This document shows positions 1 to 12,119 of a DNA stretch of 64,000 nt, one piece after another; the stretch's first letter is position 1; each line of letters starts with the position of its first letter. A model generated the notes under the pieces. It was not told the DNA's origin. It saw only the letters and a list, made by a program, of their open reading frames with translations, and did not search any database. The stretch comes from Rhabdophis nuchalis (taxonomy: Eukaryota; Chordata; Lepidosauria; Squamata; Natricidae), in the NCBI GenBank assembly GCA_039707465.1, contig CM077647.1:43523110-43587109 (forward strand), written 5' to 3'. Position numbers and translations under genes: made by a program.

Positions 1-1116
1 AAAATGTTCCTTTCTCCTAATATTTCCTGACAACAACATATTTTCCTGTGATATAGGTTGGGCTGAAAATGCCTAAAGTCAGTCACTTACATAAGGCAGG
101 ACTAGAACTCACAATCTCCTGACTTGTTGGTCAACCCATATTTTGTGCACAGTACTTGCACAAAAAGATATCTTCAGTATTTTTTTGAAGGATATTAATG
201 TTATTCTTGAGTTTCAATTCCATAGCAAACTGTTTACATGTATTATTCTAGAATTTTAATTTTAACGCTCTAGCGAGCAAAATCTAGTTTGCTATACTAT
301 CACATTTTTTCTTAGATGATCTCCGAAGAATTAGAAAACAACAATAAAGGATCAAAAGTAATTTATTCAGTGTGGTGTGCAGTCCTTTTCCAAAACGCAA
401 TCCTCAATTTCACTGCTCAGTGACTAGTGATACCTATCAAGGAATTAGGGGGAAAAGAAAATGAGATTTTACATTGAATTCACTAAGTGAGTGTAGCCAA
501 TGATAACAGCAAGAGCATCTATCCGTTTCCTTATTCCTTGTTATGTTTGTTCTTTTTTTACTATGAACTATACCTGTTAAATTAGACTTGCAATACTTAA
601 AAGATTTTTTTAAAGTCAGTTAAAAATACTAACAGTGCACGGCAGAATACTGTAAACACAATCTATCCTCCCATTAACAACAGCAATTCTTTCTTCTATC
701 CCTGTAACATTTAAGCAAACTTACCTTTATTGTGACACTTTTGGGGTTATGTTTCCCACTTCAAACTAACAGTAAATAACTACCAGAAGAATGGAACATG
801 CAACTTCATATCAACATTAGCAGCATAATGTAGATTGTTTGCTTTAACTGTGGTCTCATATTACTGAAATTTGTAGCTTTGCATGTAGCCCAAAGATTAG
901 TTGCATTATAAAATATGTAAGCAAGGTAATGGAGAGAAGTGTTAAACTACTGAAGTGCCTTCCCCACCTCTGTTTGTCAAGTCAGATCCTTATCCCATAT
1001 CCTGGTATGCAATCCCTATTTTTACCGAAAGGATGTTAAGTATTACAGTATGCCCAAGGAAGAAAGAAAGGAAGGGGCAGAACAATCATACTGACATTAA
1101 AAAAAAAAACCTATAG
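1..1116. other. AT-rich non-coding sequence, no gene seen
   Basis: No coding exon, RNA gene or clear full-length repeat is recognisable here. Since the ETV1 exons lie further along on the minus strand, this is probably ETV1 intron or sequence 3' of the exons seen; that is inference. Confidence 0.4.
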
Positions 1117-1230
1117 CAGAGGTCCCCAACCTTGGCAACTTTAAGTCTGAAGGACTTCAGCTCCCAGACTTCTCCAGCCAGCTTTGCTGAAGTCCTTCAG
1201 ACTTAAAGTTGCAAAGGTTGGAGACCTCTG
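1117..1230. mobile_element. short palindromic hAT-type MITE
   Basis: The element begins CAGAGGTCCCCAACC and ends with the inverted counterpart GGTTGGAGACCTCTG. Nearly the whole body is a long inverted repeat (ACTTTAAGTCTGAAGGACTT on one arm, its complement on the other). It is flanked by acctatag and tcctatag, an 8-bp duplication with one mismatch, as expected for the hAT superfamily. It has no coding capacity. Confidence 0.8.
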
Positions 1231-1289
1231 TCCTATAGAATAAATGTTACTATACATCACTGAATCAAGAGTACACAGAAGCTCTAACC

Positions 1290-1503
1290 AAATGGTTCCA
1301 ATGTGTGTCCCAGGCCCCGCAGGGGGGCAATTTGAATCATGTTTAAATCAAGTTAATGGCTTTTTAAACTTCATCCGCATGACTAGAGTTCACTGTTGGA
1401 GTAAAGTAAGAATTATATGTAATTGTGGGGGGGGGGGGGGGGAGCATCAGGATTTTAGACATGCTTAAATGGGGCATGGTCAAAAAAAGGTTGGGAACCA
1501 CTG
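1290..1503. mobile_element. non-autonomous hAT element, eroded
   Basis: The left end (aaatggttcc) and right end (GGTTGGGAACCACTG) are inverted counterparts typical of hAT elements. Flanks are ctctaacc and ctctaatc, an 8-bp duplication with one mismatch. An internal G homopolymer of about 16 bases lies near 1427-1442. Confidence 0.65.
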
Positions 1504-1784
1504 CTCTAATCACTGCTTCTGCCTTAAATCCATTTATTTCTTTAATGGAAATGACCATGTGTTAAATCTCTATTGTGAAGGCTTTGTAAGGCAACAAGAA
1601 CATATAATATGTAGAATTCTTGATCATATCTAAACATCTTTAGCAATGTTTTTGGTGTAAAAATGTATCTAAATGCACATGGTCAGTAAGTACAATTTAA
1701 TTCTTTTCTCCTTTTCGCTCCTTTTTACCCATCCAGCTTCCGGCACCAAAGTCAATGGGGGAGGGGGGGGAGCCAATTCACAGT

Positions 1785-1886
1785 GGTAATAAAGGTCATA
1801 AAGCAGAGCACTTAACAACTGTCTCAATTAGTGACAGAAGTTCTGATCACTGCGGTGATTATTGGTTGAGAACTACCTGCATGGGC
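1785..1886. mobile_element. fragment of a MITE with an ACTTAACAAC motif
   Basis: The stretch containing cacttaacaactgtctcaat and ending ttgagaactacctg matches the end of the better preserved element at 60228-60605. Only one end is present. Confidence 0.5.
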
Positions 1887-2550
1887 AGTGAGAAAACTAA
1901 TTATCGATGATGGAACCTGTAGTCCCAATATATCAATTCTTAATATTTCAATTGACATGATAGCAGCTTCATGCTATCCATCATTTTGCATTTAACATAG
2001 CCATATGATTCAATACTATACTCTGGTTTGAAAAGAAGACTCTCCTGTTTTGATTTTGATTTTCCAAAGGACCTAAAGCTGTATGATTCTAAAAGTGCTG
2101 TTGGTGAATTTATGACTATCAGAATGGGTCAAGCTCTAATCAAATTTTAGAAACATTTCCAAAGTGATTATTCAATCAAATGACTATCATGGTTAATTAG
2201 GAGCCATAAACATTGCTCTGAAGTTCATCAAAGTAATGACTTAACCAGAAAAAAATACTGCCAATTAAATTCCCTGCTGCTTTCATTTCTAGCTTATTTA
2301 ATAAAAAGGCCAACAAATGAAATTTAACATTGCAGTTTTAAATTGTGCTAAATGTTTGACTAATACCTAGCAATAATTTAACTAGTAAACTGGCACTGGT
2401 AGATAATGATTAAAAACTGTCACTGTGTATATTTTGAAAGTTGATGGCCTTTTTAAAGAAAGAGGGAAGAATAAAAATAGCAGATTCGATAATAATGCTT
2501 GAAACAAAGCAGATGGTTCTGAACTATCGCAGTTAGTACTATAGAATAGC

Positions 2551-2650
2551 TCAGTGTTTTTCAAGTTTATCAACTTTTAAGATATGTGGACTGCAACTTC
2601 CAGAATTCTGGGTACTGATGTTCATAAAGTAAGTTGATAAGGTAGGGAGA
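2551..2650. mobile_element. hAT-type MITE fragment
   Basis: cagtgtttttcaag is followed by an actttta...gtggactgcaacttccagaattc body, related to the palindromic element at 1117-1230. The right end has decayed. Confidence 0.5.
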
Positions 2651-2659
2651 CACCAAGCT

Positions 2660-5600
2660 ATAGAACATGTAAGTAGACCAAGTTATTATCATATTCCTCT
2701 ACATGTGATGAAAAACACTTCCTAAAACTGAAAAGTTGATGCTAGCATTAGCAAGTATAACTGAGTATTCATGACATGCTGTTTCCGAACTTCATATAGA
2801 TGAAAGGGCAATAAAGCAAACTATAAAGAGAAGCAGCATTCAGTATATAACAAGACTCACAAGTAATATCCATGCATTTTCTTTAAACCAAAATCAATCC
2901 CAGTAATTCAAAGTAAGCGTGCTAGCATCATTATCAAGGCAGTTTGCATAAAGGGCTGTTCTATGGGACACCAAGAAGGGAGTATCCACAGGCACAATGA
3001 AGAGAAAAGATGGACAAACAGAAATAATCCCAACCCTGATTGACTCATACTCTTAACCATCAATCCCTTTGTTTCAATCCAGCTATAATTGAACATTATT
3101 AAATCAATGGGCAGACACACAATGAGCAATTTTCATTCTGAGAAGCGGAAGGAGGACTTTGTTACATAAAGTAACAAAGCAAATTCAAATATATCCAACT
3201 ACAATATTTGCAGTGGCAATCCTTCTCTTCAATCATGGTCCTCACTGTCAGGCAACTTTAGAATGTGTGGGCTTCAACTGCAGGCTGAGGAATTCTAGAA
3301 GTTGAACTTCAATATCTTAAAATAGTTGCAGCCTCCCAGTATTACAAAGCATGTATACGAAACACTTTTTTCCAGTATTGCAAAGTCTTTGTCATCCAGA
3401 GTTTTATAAGCTCTGAGTGAAATGGTAATACTTCTCCCCAAATGTGATTTTTGTCCATATCTACAATGAGTTCTCCTTTTTCCTTAATGATGTTTGCCCA
3501 GAACATTTGTACAGTGTGGACTCACTGTAGCAGAAATCATCTCCAAGTATAATTATTGTCTCCAAGTACTAGAGCACCCGAGAATGAAGCGCAAATGTGT
3601 AGATACTTAAGAGATAGCCAATAGGAACAAGGTAGACTGCCAGAGGAATATAAGAAGTCTCCAACCTTACGTTATATTTTTTTGAAAAATCCAGTAATCT
3701 GCTAGTTCTCTTCCCTGTATTAAACACAGAACTTCAGATCTTTGCTTCTTTGCAAGCAAGCTAATCTCTCCTGGAGATTTGGTTACAGGGTTGTTGAAAG
3801 TAACAATTACCCTAATGATATTCTTAGCTTGGCTTCTGCATAGCTTAAAACATAAATTGTTACATTAGATGCCCCAGATCAAAAGAAAACTACATACAAT
3901 ACACAGGTCCCATTAAGTTGAACCACAACAATCTTCTGAAGCCACATATCCTGAGAACACAACAATCTTACATTTACAGAACATATGTAAAACGAAATGC
4001 AGCAGATCAGTTCCAATAGATGCACAGCTGAAGAAAGGAAATTGCCTGATTGAAAGATATAATAAGTAACTCAGATGCTAATATTTATTGTTAAGGTTTC
4101 AGATGCTAAATTGTCCCTCCTCTTAATGGCACTACGACAAAAGAATTGCTTCTATTGTTGTAATGCAAACAAAGGTCTTTCCAGGTTTTATTTACTGACA
4201 GGGTTAATATACCACTCAAATATGTCAAGAACAGCATGATGACAGCATGTTCTTAATCCTCAGAATTGGATCAGATAAGTGCCACAACAATTTCAACACA
4301 GCTTTTTCTCTGACCAGTTTTATGAAAATGGTTCTAATCTGCAATATTAAAATAAAGCTTTACCTTATTTGGTGCACCACGTGAGCTATGCTGAAAGACA
4401 ATATGATTTAGATCAGTGGCTATCTTGGTAGAAGCATTTTTTAAAGAAGGAATATCCATGAATTTATAATCTATAAAGTTAATTGACTCTTGTTTAAATC
4501 TGTTTCCTGGAAAAGTAGTTTAGCAGCTGTTGCAGAAATCCTTTTTATAATGGAAGGAATTAAATAATAAAACTGAAGATTTCTGCGAATGTATGTATAT
4601 GTATACACACACACACACACACACACTGATAAAATAAAAATGAGAAATAACTTCAGAAAATTAGATAAAAATGTCCATTTGTTTTTCAAAGTGAATAGAA
4701 ACTTAATTCTATAGAAAAATATTTCAGCACAACCTCAAACACTTCAGAATGGGTTAGAAAATTCAAGTCAGAATAAGCAATATTGAGCTTCAGAGATCTA
4801 AGGACGTGGGGCATTCTTTAGGAACTTGGGCAAAAAAAATATTTTAAGAAAAAATGGAAGAAAATAGATTATATTGTAAACTAGATAGCAAATCCTCCAC
4901 AAAACAACCTATTTTTCATTTTCAATTAAAATTGTATATAACTTATAATTTGCAACATGATTTTCTCCTTAGACTACAATCATTGACACTTAAAGGGGTG
5001 TTCTAGGTAAAATTTCTGTAAAGTAATTCATGGAATTTTACTGGAGCAAATTTAAGTGTAATTATCGTTCACTCGTTCCCCTTTAAAATTTTTATCAAAG
5101 TGAAGTGTTTGTAAGCTCTTTTTCCTATATTTGAACAGGGAGAACAGTGCCATATTACAGCAGATTGCAAAAGAAAAGAAAAATAAATGGTCTTTGTAAA
5201 ATAACATTAAAAATTAAAATTCAGCATAACGGAAACATCACATTATGGCAGATACAAAATACAAAATCCAGGCATCGTGGGGAGGGTGGGGGGATTTAAA
5301 TCCAACCTCTCATCTGGCAACAACCTTTAAATTCTAATCTAATTTGTCCACAGCCATTCCAAAAGAAACCAAAACACACACAAATAAAAGCTATAGTTTT
5401 CCTCCCTGAAATACACCAGATTGCTTTCTATAGCAAACTGCTGGTTTATTCTGGCATTGTCATGACATCCGGTTTTCAGAAAACACATCAGGCAACAACC
5501 AGCCTCCTTTAACAAATGGTTACTTGTTACAGAGGATTGCAGAATCAAAAAGACATGTGTTTGTAATGCAAAAAATAAAAATAAAAGCTGCAATCTACTG

Positions 5601-6660
5601 AGTGCCTATTTTTATGTATTTATTTCAGTCATATGGCATTAGTTTTAAGTGATGTGTAGACTAGCTTTCTTTTTTTTTATAAAGAAGTGCACATAAATGA
5701 GTGCACACACATACCATTTTTCACTCCCTTTTGTGATCTTTGGCTAGGAACACACACCAACATCTGTGCTTTAGCCTCTTCCTCTACCCTGTTCTCTGTC
5801 TATAAAAAATTAAGTACTGCAAACACTGCTGGGCTATAGTGACATATTTGAATGGAATTCAGACCAACCAGTTCCTGTTTATGTTTCTGATTGGCTCATG
5901 TAGCCTTTTCATTCACTATACATTAGAAACATGCCAAGGCCACATAAATGGTGTCAAGTTACATAGTGAGGAGGCCAACACACATTAATCACTGTTTCAA
6001 GTCAATGGGCAGGAGTAGCAGCTGATGGAACACTACACCCTTCAGCTTTGTATAAATGGACATTCCAGTGTATTTCTCCCATCACTCTCCCCCGCCTCTT
6101 TCCCCCTTCAGCATCCATTTTATGAATGAAACTCCAGGCTCCATTCATATAAAAGCTTTGCTTACTGGGTATAGCCTCTAGGGATCAGTCAGACTTGGGT
6201 AAGGCTGATGCGATTGGTTTAAGACAAGCTTCAGCCTTCCATTACTGATTGAAAATTCAGCTGATGTCCATTTGACCTGCATTAATGCACAAAGAGTAAA
6301 TCCAGACTGTATTCTCAATTCTCAAATCAAATCATTAGCCAATGCCACTTACTGTAACTGTAGATTCAGAGGATATTTTATCTATTCCTTTGGGGAGGAG
6401 AGAGAAGAAATAAAATCAAGAACAAGACAATCTTTTGGAGCTATTGCTACTGTGAGGTGATGTATATGATTATAATTATATAAAAATAGTTTTGACAACA
6501 CTCATTTCAGTTTGTATATATAGATGGGGGAATGATAAAGATTGGAGGATTTAGCTAGGAAATATTCTTTCAAAGGCAGGAAAATGATACATTATTATGA
6601 TATAGTACTTATTCCAGACTGCAGTCACTGGATATATAACCCAAAGCAAAAACCTGTACT
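2660..6660. other. mostly unique AT-rich sequence
   Basis: No exon with ETV1 similarity was found on the minus strand. The stretch holds a (CA)n tract at 4605-4626 and a decayed palindromic MITE near 3240-3325. A 27-nt segment at 4364-4390 has minus-strand splice-like borders but matches nothing I recognise. Confidence 0.4.
4605..4626. repeat. (CA)n microsatellite
   Basis: Eleven uninterrupted CA units follow a gtatgtatat stretch. Confidence 0.95.
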
Positions 6661-6666
6661 TTAAAT

Positions 6667-6765
6667 CAGTGGTCCCCAACCTTTTGAGCACTAGGAACCA
6701 GTTCTGTAGAGAGAGGCTTTTCCGTGGACCAGAATGGGTGTGGTTTTGAAATTTAAGACAAAACT
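6667..6765 (+). mobile_element. 5' end of a hAT element
   Basis: Begins CAGTGGTCCCCAACC followed by tttgagcac...ggaaccagttctgt, a hAT terminus of the type seen complete at 34766-35598. The left flank is ctttaaat. No matching right end was found, so this copy is truncated. Confidence 0.6.
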
Positions 6766-7373
6766 TTATAGGATCCTAGAAACAATTCTTCTTTTGAACT
6801 TGTTTCAAAGTATTTTATATTGATTTAATCAAATACAAGATTACAAGACACCATACCCCTTTTTGTTTTTCCTTCATTCAAAATTATTTATAGATCTGTT
6901 TTCACCTTCTGAGGGGTTTCTTTTTCTTTTTTAAAAGAAAAAAAATACCCAGATTTTTTAAAAGAATCTCTTCCCAATAATGTGATTTATAGCATCAGAT
7001 TTTATTCCTTTCAAGAAAGAATAACTCATGGGATGCTAGGATCAAACTTATAAGACTACTTCTGTACAAGGGAACTATAACTATTATAGAAGAATGGACA
7101 ATCTAAAATTCTAGGCTCCTCATTGAAGTGAACTTAACAAATTGCCAAATCAAAATCAAAATCAAAATCTATCGTTCAAGAGAAGGAAAAATTATTAAAA
7201 CGATAGAGAATAGATTTTGTAAAAGTATTTTATGTATTTAAACCACAATCTTCTAGGATCAATGTGACTTATACCAGTAAGATTTTTTAGATAATGGTCT
7301 CCTAGTCCTAAAGCTTTCAAAAGAAAGAACTGTGGTATGGGAGTGTGAGTTTAACAAAGCTCTCCAAGAAAGG

Positions 7374-7760
7374 GTGGGCTTCAAAAGTTCCACCAACACG
7401 TTAAGGCATGGCCTAGTTGTCCTCCTGAACCATGGCAGGGGAGGAACATTTTTTTTGCCCTCCCCAGGATTTGGAGGCTTTCCTTGAGCCTCTGGGAGGA
7501 TGGAAACTGTTTCTCCAGGCTCTGGAGAGCCTCCGGAGGCCAGAAACTTCTGGTAGGCTCATTTTTCATCTTCAGTGTGGGCCCTGCACTTACCTTGCAT
7601 AATGAATGGAATGCATGAAAATTCCTGGGAACGAAGGGGCGGGGTGGGGGGGGCGGCCCCAGCCAGGGGTTGCATTTGGGGTTTCACCAAACTGTGCAGT
7701 ATCCTAGCTAGAGGATCACCTGAACCCATGTGAACCCTCAGCAGCCCATCTCTGTCTCCA
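7374..7760. other. GC-rich segment, probably a decayed DNA transposon
   Basis: The stretch is much richer in G and C than its surroundings and contains repeated cctccccagg/ctctggaggc-like motifs also seen inside the hAT copies at 9538 and 48746. I could not define ends or a target duplication. Confidence 0.35.
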
Positions 7761-8436
7761 GGTAGGGCAGATTAACCAACTATAGCCACAACCTACTATA
7801 CTGTACTTTCTATAAGGAAAATGCCGATCTTTTAATGTACAATTGTTATCCGATCAGTCAGATGTAGTTTCTTTGAATGTAGCTAAATTTTGTTGTACTG
7901 TCTGCAAAATTAGGCAGACTGTCCACTTGTAATACACCAATATTTTTAGATGTTCTCTCATTTTTTATGCTTATTTTTAATATCTGTGATCATAATCTAT
8001 ATAAATAAAAACGTAAAATAGTTTGTACGAATCCACTAATCTCAAAAACTACTGGGCCGATTTAAACGAAACTTTCAGACAACGTAGCCAAGGACTTCCG
8101 ATAATAGAATAGCTAATCATTTTGTGCCTAGCACACGTGTGTTGTGTACAAATTACACACAAATGTACTCACTGAAATGTGATTTAACATCCCCGTAGCC
8201 ACGCCCATCAAACTGCTTTTCAACTGTGAGTGTTGGAAAAGGCCTCATACGGCGGCCTCTTGGGGCCAAAAAGGCACAGAGGATAGCAAACTCCCAGGTG
8301 GCCCATGGGGGTGGGGGAGAAATTCTGCTCAGGACTGTTCTCTGAGGTAAAAAAAAACGGAGGCAGGCAGCTGCTTTAAACTGTTTAATACGGACTGAAC
8401 CAAACTGTAACAAAGAATCACCCATCTGACAGCAAA

Positions 8437-9930
8437 TACAGTTTAATAAAAGAGGGACTAGGGAAGACATGATAGCAGCCTTCCAATATCTCAGAGGGTG
8501 CCCCAAAGAAGAGGGAGTCAAGCTATTCACCAAGGCACCTGAGGGCAGAACAAGAAGCAATGGGTGGAAACTAATCAAGGAGAGAAGCAACCTAGAACTG
8601 AGGGCAAATTTCATGGCAGTGAGAACTATTAACCAGTGGAACATCTTGCCACCAGAAGTTATGGATGCCCCAACACTGGATGTGTTTTTAAGAAGAGACT
8701 GGAAAACCATTTGTCTGAAACGGCATAGGGTCTCCTGCTTGAGCAGCGGGGTTGGACTAGATGACCTCCAAGGTCCCTTCCAACTCTGCTATTGTATTAT
8801 TGTATTACAGTAGGTAGGGGAATAGAGAGACAGGGAGAAATACAGTTTAATAAAAGAGGGACTAGGGAAGACATGATAGCAGCCTTCCAATATCTCAGAG
8901 GGTGCCCCAAAGAAGAGGGAGTCAAGCTATTCACCAAGGCACCTGAGTGCAGAACAAGAAGCAATGGGTGGAAACTAATCAAGGAGAGAAGCAACCTAGA
9001 ACTGAGGGCAAATTTCCTGGCAGTGAGAACTATTAACCAGTGGAACATCTTGCCACCAGAAGTTATGGATGCCCCAACACTGAAGAGAGAAGAGACTGGA
9101 AAACCATTTGTCTGAAACGGCATAGGGTCTCCTGCTTGAGCAGCGGGGTTGGACTAGATGACCTCCAAGGTCCCTTCCAACTCTGCTATTGTATTATTGT
9201 ATTACAGTAGGTAGGTAGATAGGGGAATAGAGAGACAGGGAGAAATACAGTTTAATAAAAGAGGGACTAGGGGAGACAGGATAGCAGCCTTCCAATATCT
9301 CAGGGGTTGCCACAAAGAAGAGGGAGTCAAGCTATTCTCCAAGGCACCTGAGGGCAGGACAAGAAGCAATGGGTGGAAACTAATCAAGGAGAGAAACAAC
9401 TTAGAACTGAGGAGAAATTTCCTGACAGTTAGAACAATTAATCAGTGGAACAGCTTGCCTCCAGAAGTTGTGAATGCCCCAACACTGGAAGTCTTCAAGA
9501 AGATGTTGGATAGCCATTAGTCTGAAATGGTATAGGGCAGTGATGGCTAACCTTTTTTGGCTCACGTGCCAATAGCAGGGGGAGTGCAGGGGCGATGTGC
9601 ACAGGTGTGTCACATCCATAATGCTATGTGCATGACCACCTGCATTTGGCATGCTTTTTACGTCATCCCCAGGCTCCAGAGGGTTTATAGGAGCCTGGGG
9701 AGGGTGAAAACAGCCTTCCCCCACCTCCAGAGGACAAAAAATGGCCTCAAAAGAAGGCCTAAATCAGCTGGCCAGGGCACACATACAAACTGAAGCTGAC
9801 AGGGCAATGCCTCGAATGGCCTAAGAAATGGTTCCGTGTGCCACCTGTGGCACCCATGCCATAGGTTCACCATCATGGGTATAGGGCTTCCTGCCTAGCA
9901 GGGAGTTGGACTAGATGACCCCCAAGGGAT
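8437..9930 (+). mobile_element. tandem array of three CR1 LINE 3' ends
   Basis: Three copies of a CR1 3'-terminal segment start at 8437, 8841 and 9246, giving periods of 404 and 405 bases. Each encodes the remnant of the reverse-transcriptase C-terminus (IAAFQYLRGCPKEEGVKLF, SNGWKLIKERSNLELR, INQWNILPPEV), then the typical CR1 tail ggttggactagatgacctcc. The linker between units is a short GTAG-rich stretch ending gggagaaatacag. The third copy is interrupted by a hAT element and then grades into the microsatellite. The array is not a functional LINE. Confidence 0.85.
9538..9878 (+). mobile_element. non-autonomous hAT inserted in CR1
   Basis: Begins CAGTGATGGCTAACC and ends AGGTTCACCATCATG. 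It is flanked by gtataggg on both sides (placement ambiguous by one base). The flanking bases rejoin to give an uninterrupted CR1 tail. A copy in the same CR1 position lies at 48746-49076. Confidence 0.85.
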
Positions 9931-9950
9931 AGATAGAGAGGCAGAAATAA

Positions 9951-10018
9951 GGTAGGTATGTAGGTAGGTATGTAGGTAGGTAGGTGGATAGATGGATAGA
10001 TGGATAGATAGATAGATG

Positions 10019-10098
<80 letters not shown>

Positions 10099-10100
10099 CA

Positions 10101-10164
<64 letters not shown>

Positions 10165-10203
10165 GACGGTAGGTAGGTAGGTAGGTAGGTAGGTAGGTAG
10201 GTA
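9951..10203 (+). repeat. compound GGTA / GATA / AAAG microsatellite
   Basis: A GGTA/GTAT start is followed by (GATA)n at about 9978-10098, (AAAG)n at about 10099-10164 and (GTAG)n to 10203. It lies directly after the last CR1 tail of the Helitron cargo. Confidence 0.95.
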
Positions 10204-10729
10204 CATAGGTAGAGGGATGGATAGATAGATAGGGAGAAATACAGTAGATAGGTAGGTAGAGGGATAGACAGAGAGGGAGAAATACAGTAGGTAGGCAGGT
10301 AGGTGGAAAGGGGGATAGATAGGGAGAAATACAGTAGGTAGGTAGGTGGAGGGAGAAAGCAAGAAATACAATAGGTAGGTAAGTAGAGGGATAGACAGAG
10401 AGGGAGAAATACGGTAGGTAGGTAGGTGTATAGATAGCGAGAAATACGGTAGGTAGGTATGTAGAGGGATAGAGGGGGGAAATACAGTAGGTAGGTAGGT
10501 AGATAGAGGGAAAAAGAAAGAAATACAGTAGGTAGGTAGGTAGAGGTATAGAGAGAGGGAGAAATACAGTAGGTAGGTAGGTAGAGGGATAGAGGGGGGA
10601 AATACAGTAGGTAGGTAGGTAGAGGGATAGAGGGGGGGAAATACAGTAGGTAGGTAGGTAGGTAGGTAGGTAGGTAGGTAGGTAGGTAGAGGAAGAAAGA
10701 AAGAAATACAGTAGGTAGGTAGGTAGAGG

Positions 10730-10769
<40 letters not shown>

Positions 10770-10785
10770 CAGTAGGTAGGTAGGT
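10204..10785 (+). repeat. minisatellite, GTAG-rich 30-45 bp units
   Basis: Irregular units share a core gagaaatacagtaggtaggt followed by gtagagggatagag. Unit length varies through the number of GTAG steps. The same unit appears inside the DNA transposons at 12120 and 17629 and at the CR1 locus near 48.6 kb. The long minus-strand frame over it (motifs YLPTY, LLYFSLS) is a translated repeat, not a gene. Confidence 0.9.
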
Positions 10786-10863
10786 TGGGGCTTATATGGT
10801 GGTTGGGTGTATGTGTGCAGGTGTAGATCTACACACAGATTGGTTGGCCATTTAACCAGACTG

Positions 10864-10895
10864 GGCCACAGCAACGCGTGGCCGGGTATAGCTAG
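10864..10895 (+). other. Helitron 3' hairpin and CTAG terminus
   Basis: GGCCAC (10864-10869) pairs with GTGGCC (10878-10883) around an 8-base loop. Twelve bases later the element ends in CTAG and the next base is T. This is the standard Helitron 3' terminator layout. Confidence 0.8.
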
Positions 10896-12117
10896 TAAAA
10901 AATAAAAATTACTACTACTTATGAGGATCTTGTTTGTTTAAAACCTAGTGTTTTAAAGGAGGTATTTTCACTTAAGGAACATGAAAGCTACTAAATTACA
11001 AACAATAAGAATGGAAATTTTATGGGAATTGAGGGGGAGAACTATCTAAACTATCTAAAAACTAAAAATTAGTTTTTAAGAAAATGAAAAATAAATGACG
11101 TTAAAGTTTACCTTGCCCCGAATTTTAATAATATAAAAACAATTTTCTATTAGGTTCCTATTAGAGAAGTTAACTGAAAAAGAGGCTCCAAAGTAGTGGG
11201 AGTTCTTAAAAATGGGTAGGGTGGGAAAGAAAAAGGAACAGTTCCAAATATTTCTAAAGCAGGAGATGTGGTGACACAAAAAGTTTAAAGAGCATGCAAA
11301 CATCAAAAATGACATTAAAACAATCAAGTAAAGGAGGAGCAGATCAAATAACAAAGGGATCAAACCATCTGTGAGATAAAGTGAATGAGAACTCAGAGCA
11401 AGTTGGGGTTAACAAAAGAAGTTAAAAATAACAAAGAGAGCTTTCCTAAGCAAAGTCAAAATAAAAAAAGAATACTATTATCTACTTATGGAAAAAACTA
11501 ACAAAAAATACCTGATAAATAGAAAGGACCTATTCAACTCTAATTTTGGCCTACTCATTTCTAAAAGCAATATGACTGAAGTAGGTATATTCCAGCTTGA
11601 CTTTGAGCTGATCATGATATATTCCAAATTTAAATTAATTCAGACACAAATCTTGCATCCTAGATAAGGATGATGTCTAGGATGTGGCCAAACATGAAAG
11701 CATCATTTAACACTTTGGAAGAAGAGGTGAAGCATCTGATAAACTGATAGAGGGCAACTTTTGTCATATCTTAAGAAAAACAGAAATTCACGACCCAGAA
11801 AACTAAAAATGAATCAATCCAAAATTATTTAGGAGATAACAGTTATTGATCATAAAAGTAAAACAGTACTTATTAAAAATCATAATGGTTTTGACAAAAC
11901 AGCTGTTGTCAGATTAAATTTACTGATGTTTTTTTAAAAAAAACACTTTAGTAGATTATAGGATTGTTTTTTTCAGAGACATTAGGGTCAAATTGTTGTC
12001 TGAACCTAATAGAGGGGAGTTTCTTTAGTTTTCATATTTTGTATTTATTATGGTCGTGCTTGTACTTATGTTGTTTTTATTGTTCTGTGTTATGAAATTA
12101 TTTGCTTAAGATGTACT
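10896..12117. other. AT-rich non-coding sequence
   Basis: No exon, RNA gene or clear mobile element recognised. The last 50 bases (tgttgtttttattgttctgt...) recur just beyond the transposon at 12120-13160. Confidence 0.4.
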
Positions 12118-12119
12118 TA

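Larger units (their letters stand above)
7996..10895 (+). mobile_element. non-autonomous Helitron with CR1/hAT/minisatellite cargo
   Basis: The left end reads TCTATATAAATAAAA, the 5'-TC start of Helitrons, with A immediately before it. The right end reads GGGTATAGCTAG, a CTRR end followed by T. This gives the A|T insertion point with no target duplication that is expected of this family. A perfect 6-bp hairpin sits 12 bases before the right end (see separate entry). The first 440 bases and last 100 bases look like Helitron body. Between them lie a tandem array of CR1 3' ends, a hAT insertion and about 800 bases of tetranucleotide and minisatellite repeats. No Rep/helicase frame is present; long frames on the minus strand here are translated repeats rich in Tyr-Leu-Pro-Thr. 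Confidence 0.8.

Noticed and set aside
4364..4390. A 27-nt minus-strand segment with acceptor-like ttgtctttcag and donor-like GTAAAG borders
   Set aside because: Its translation matches nothing in ETV1 as I know it, and short splice-like pairs are common by chance.
8153..9399. Frames of 65-185 codons on both strands over the CR1 array
   Set aside because: They are remnants of the CR1 C-terminus and their antisense shadows.
9873..10874. A 333-codon minus-strand frame rich in Tyr-Leu-Pro-Thr and Ser-Leu
   Set aside because: It is a translation of the GTAG/GATA microsatellite and minisatellite in the Helitron. Composition and periodicity follow the DNA repeat, and several frames are open at once.
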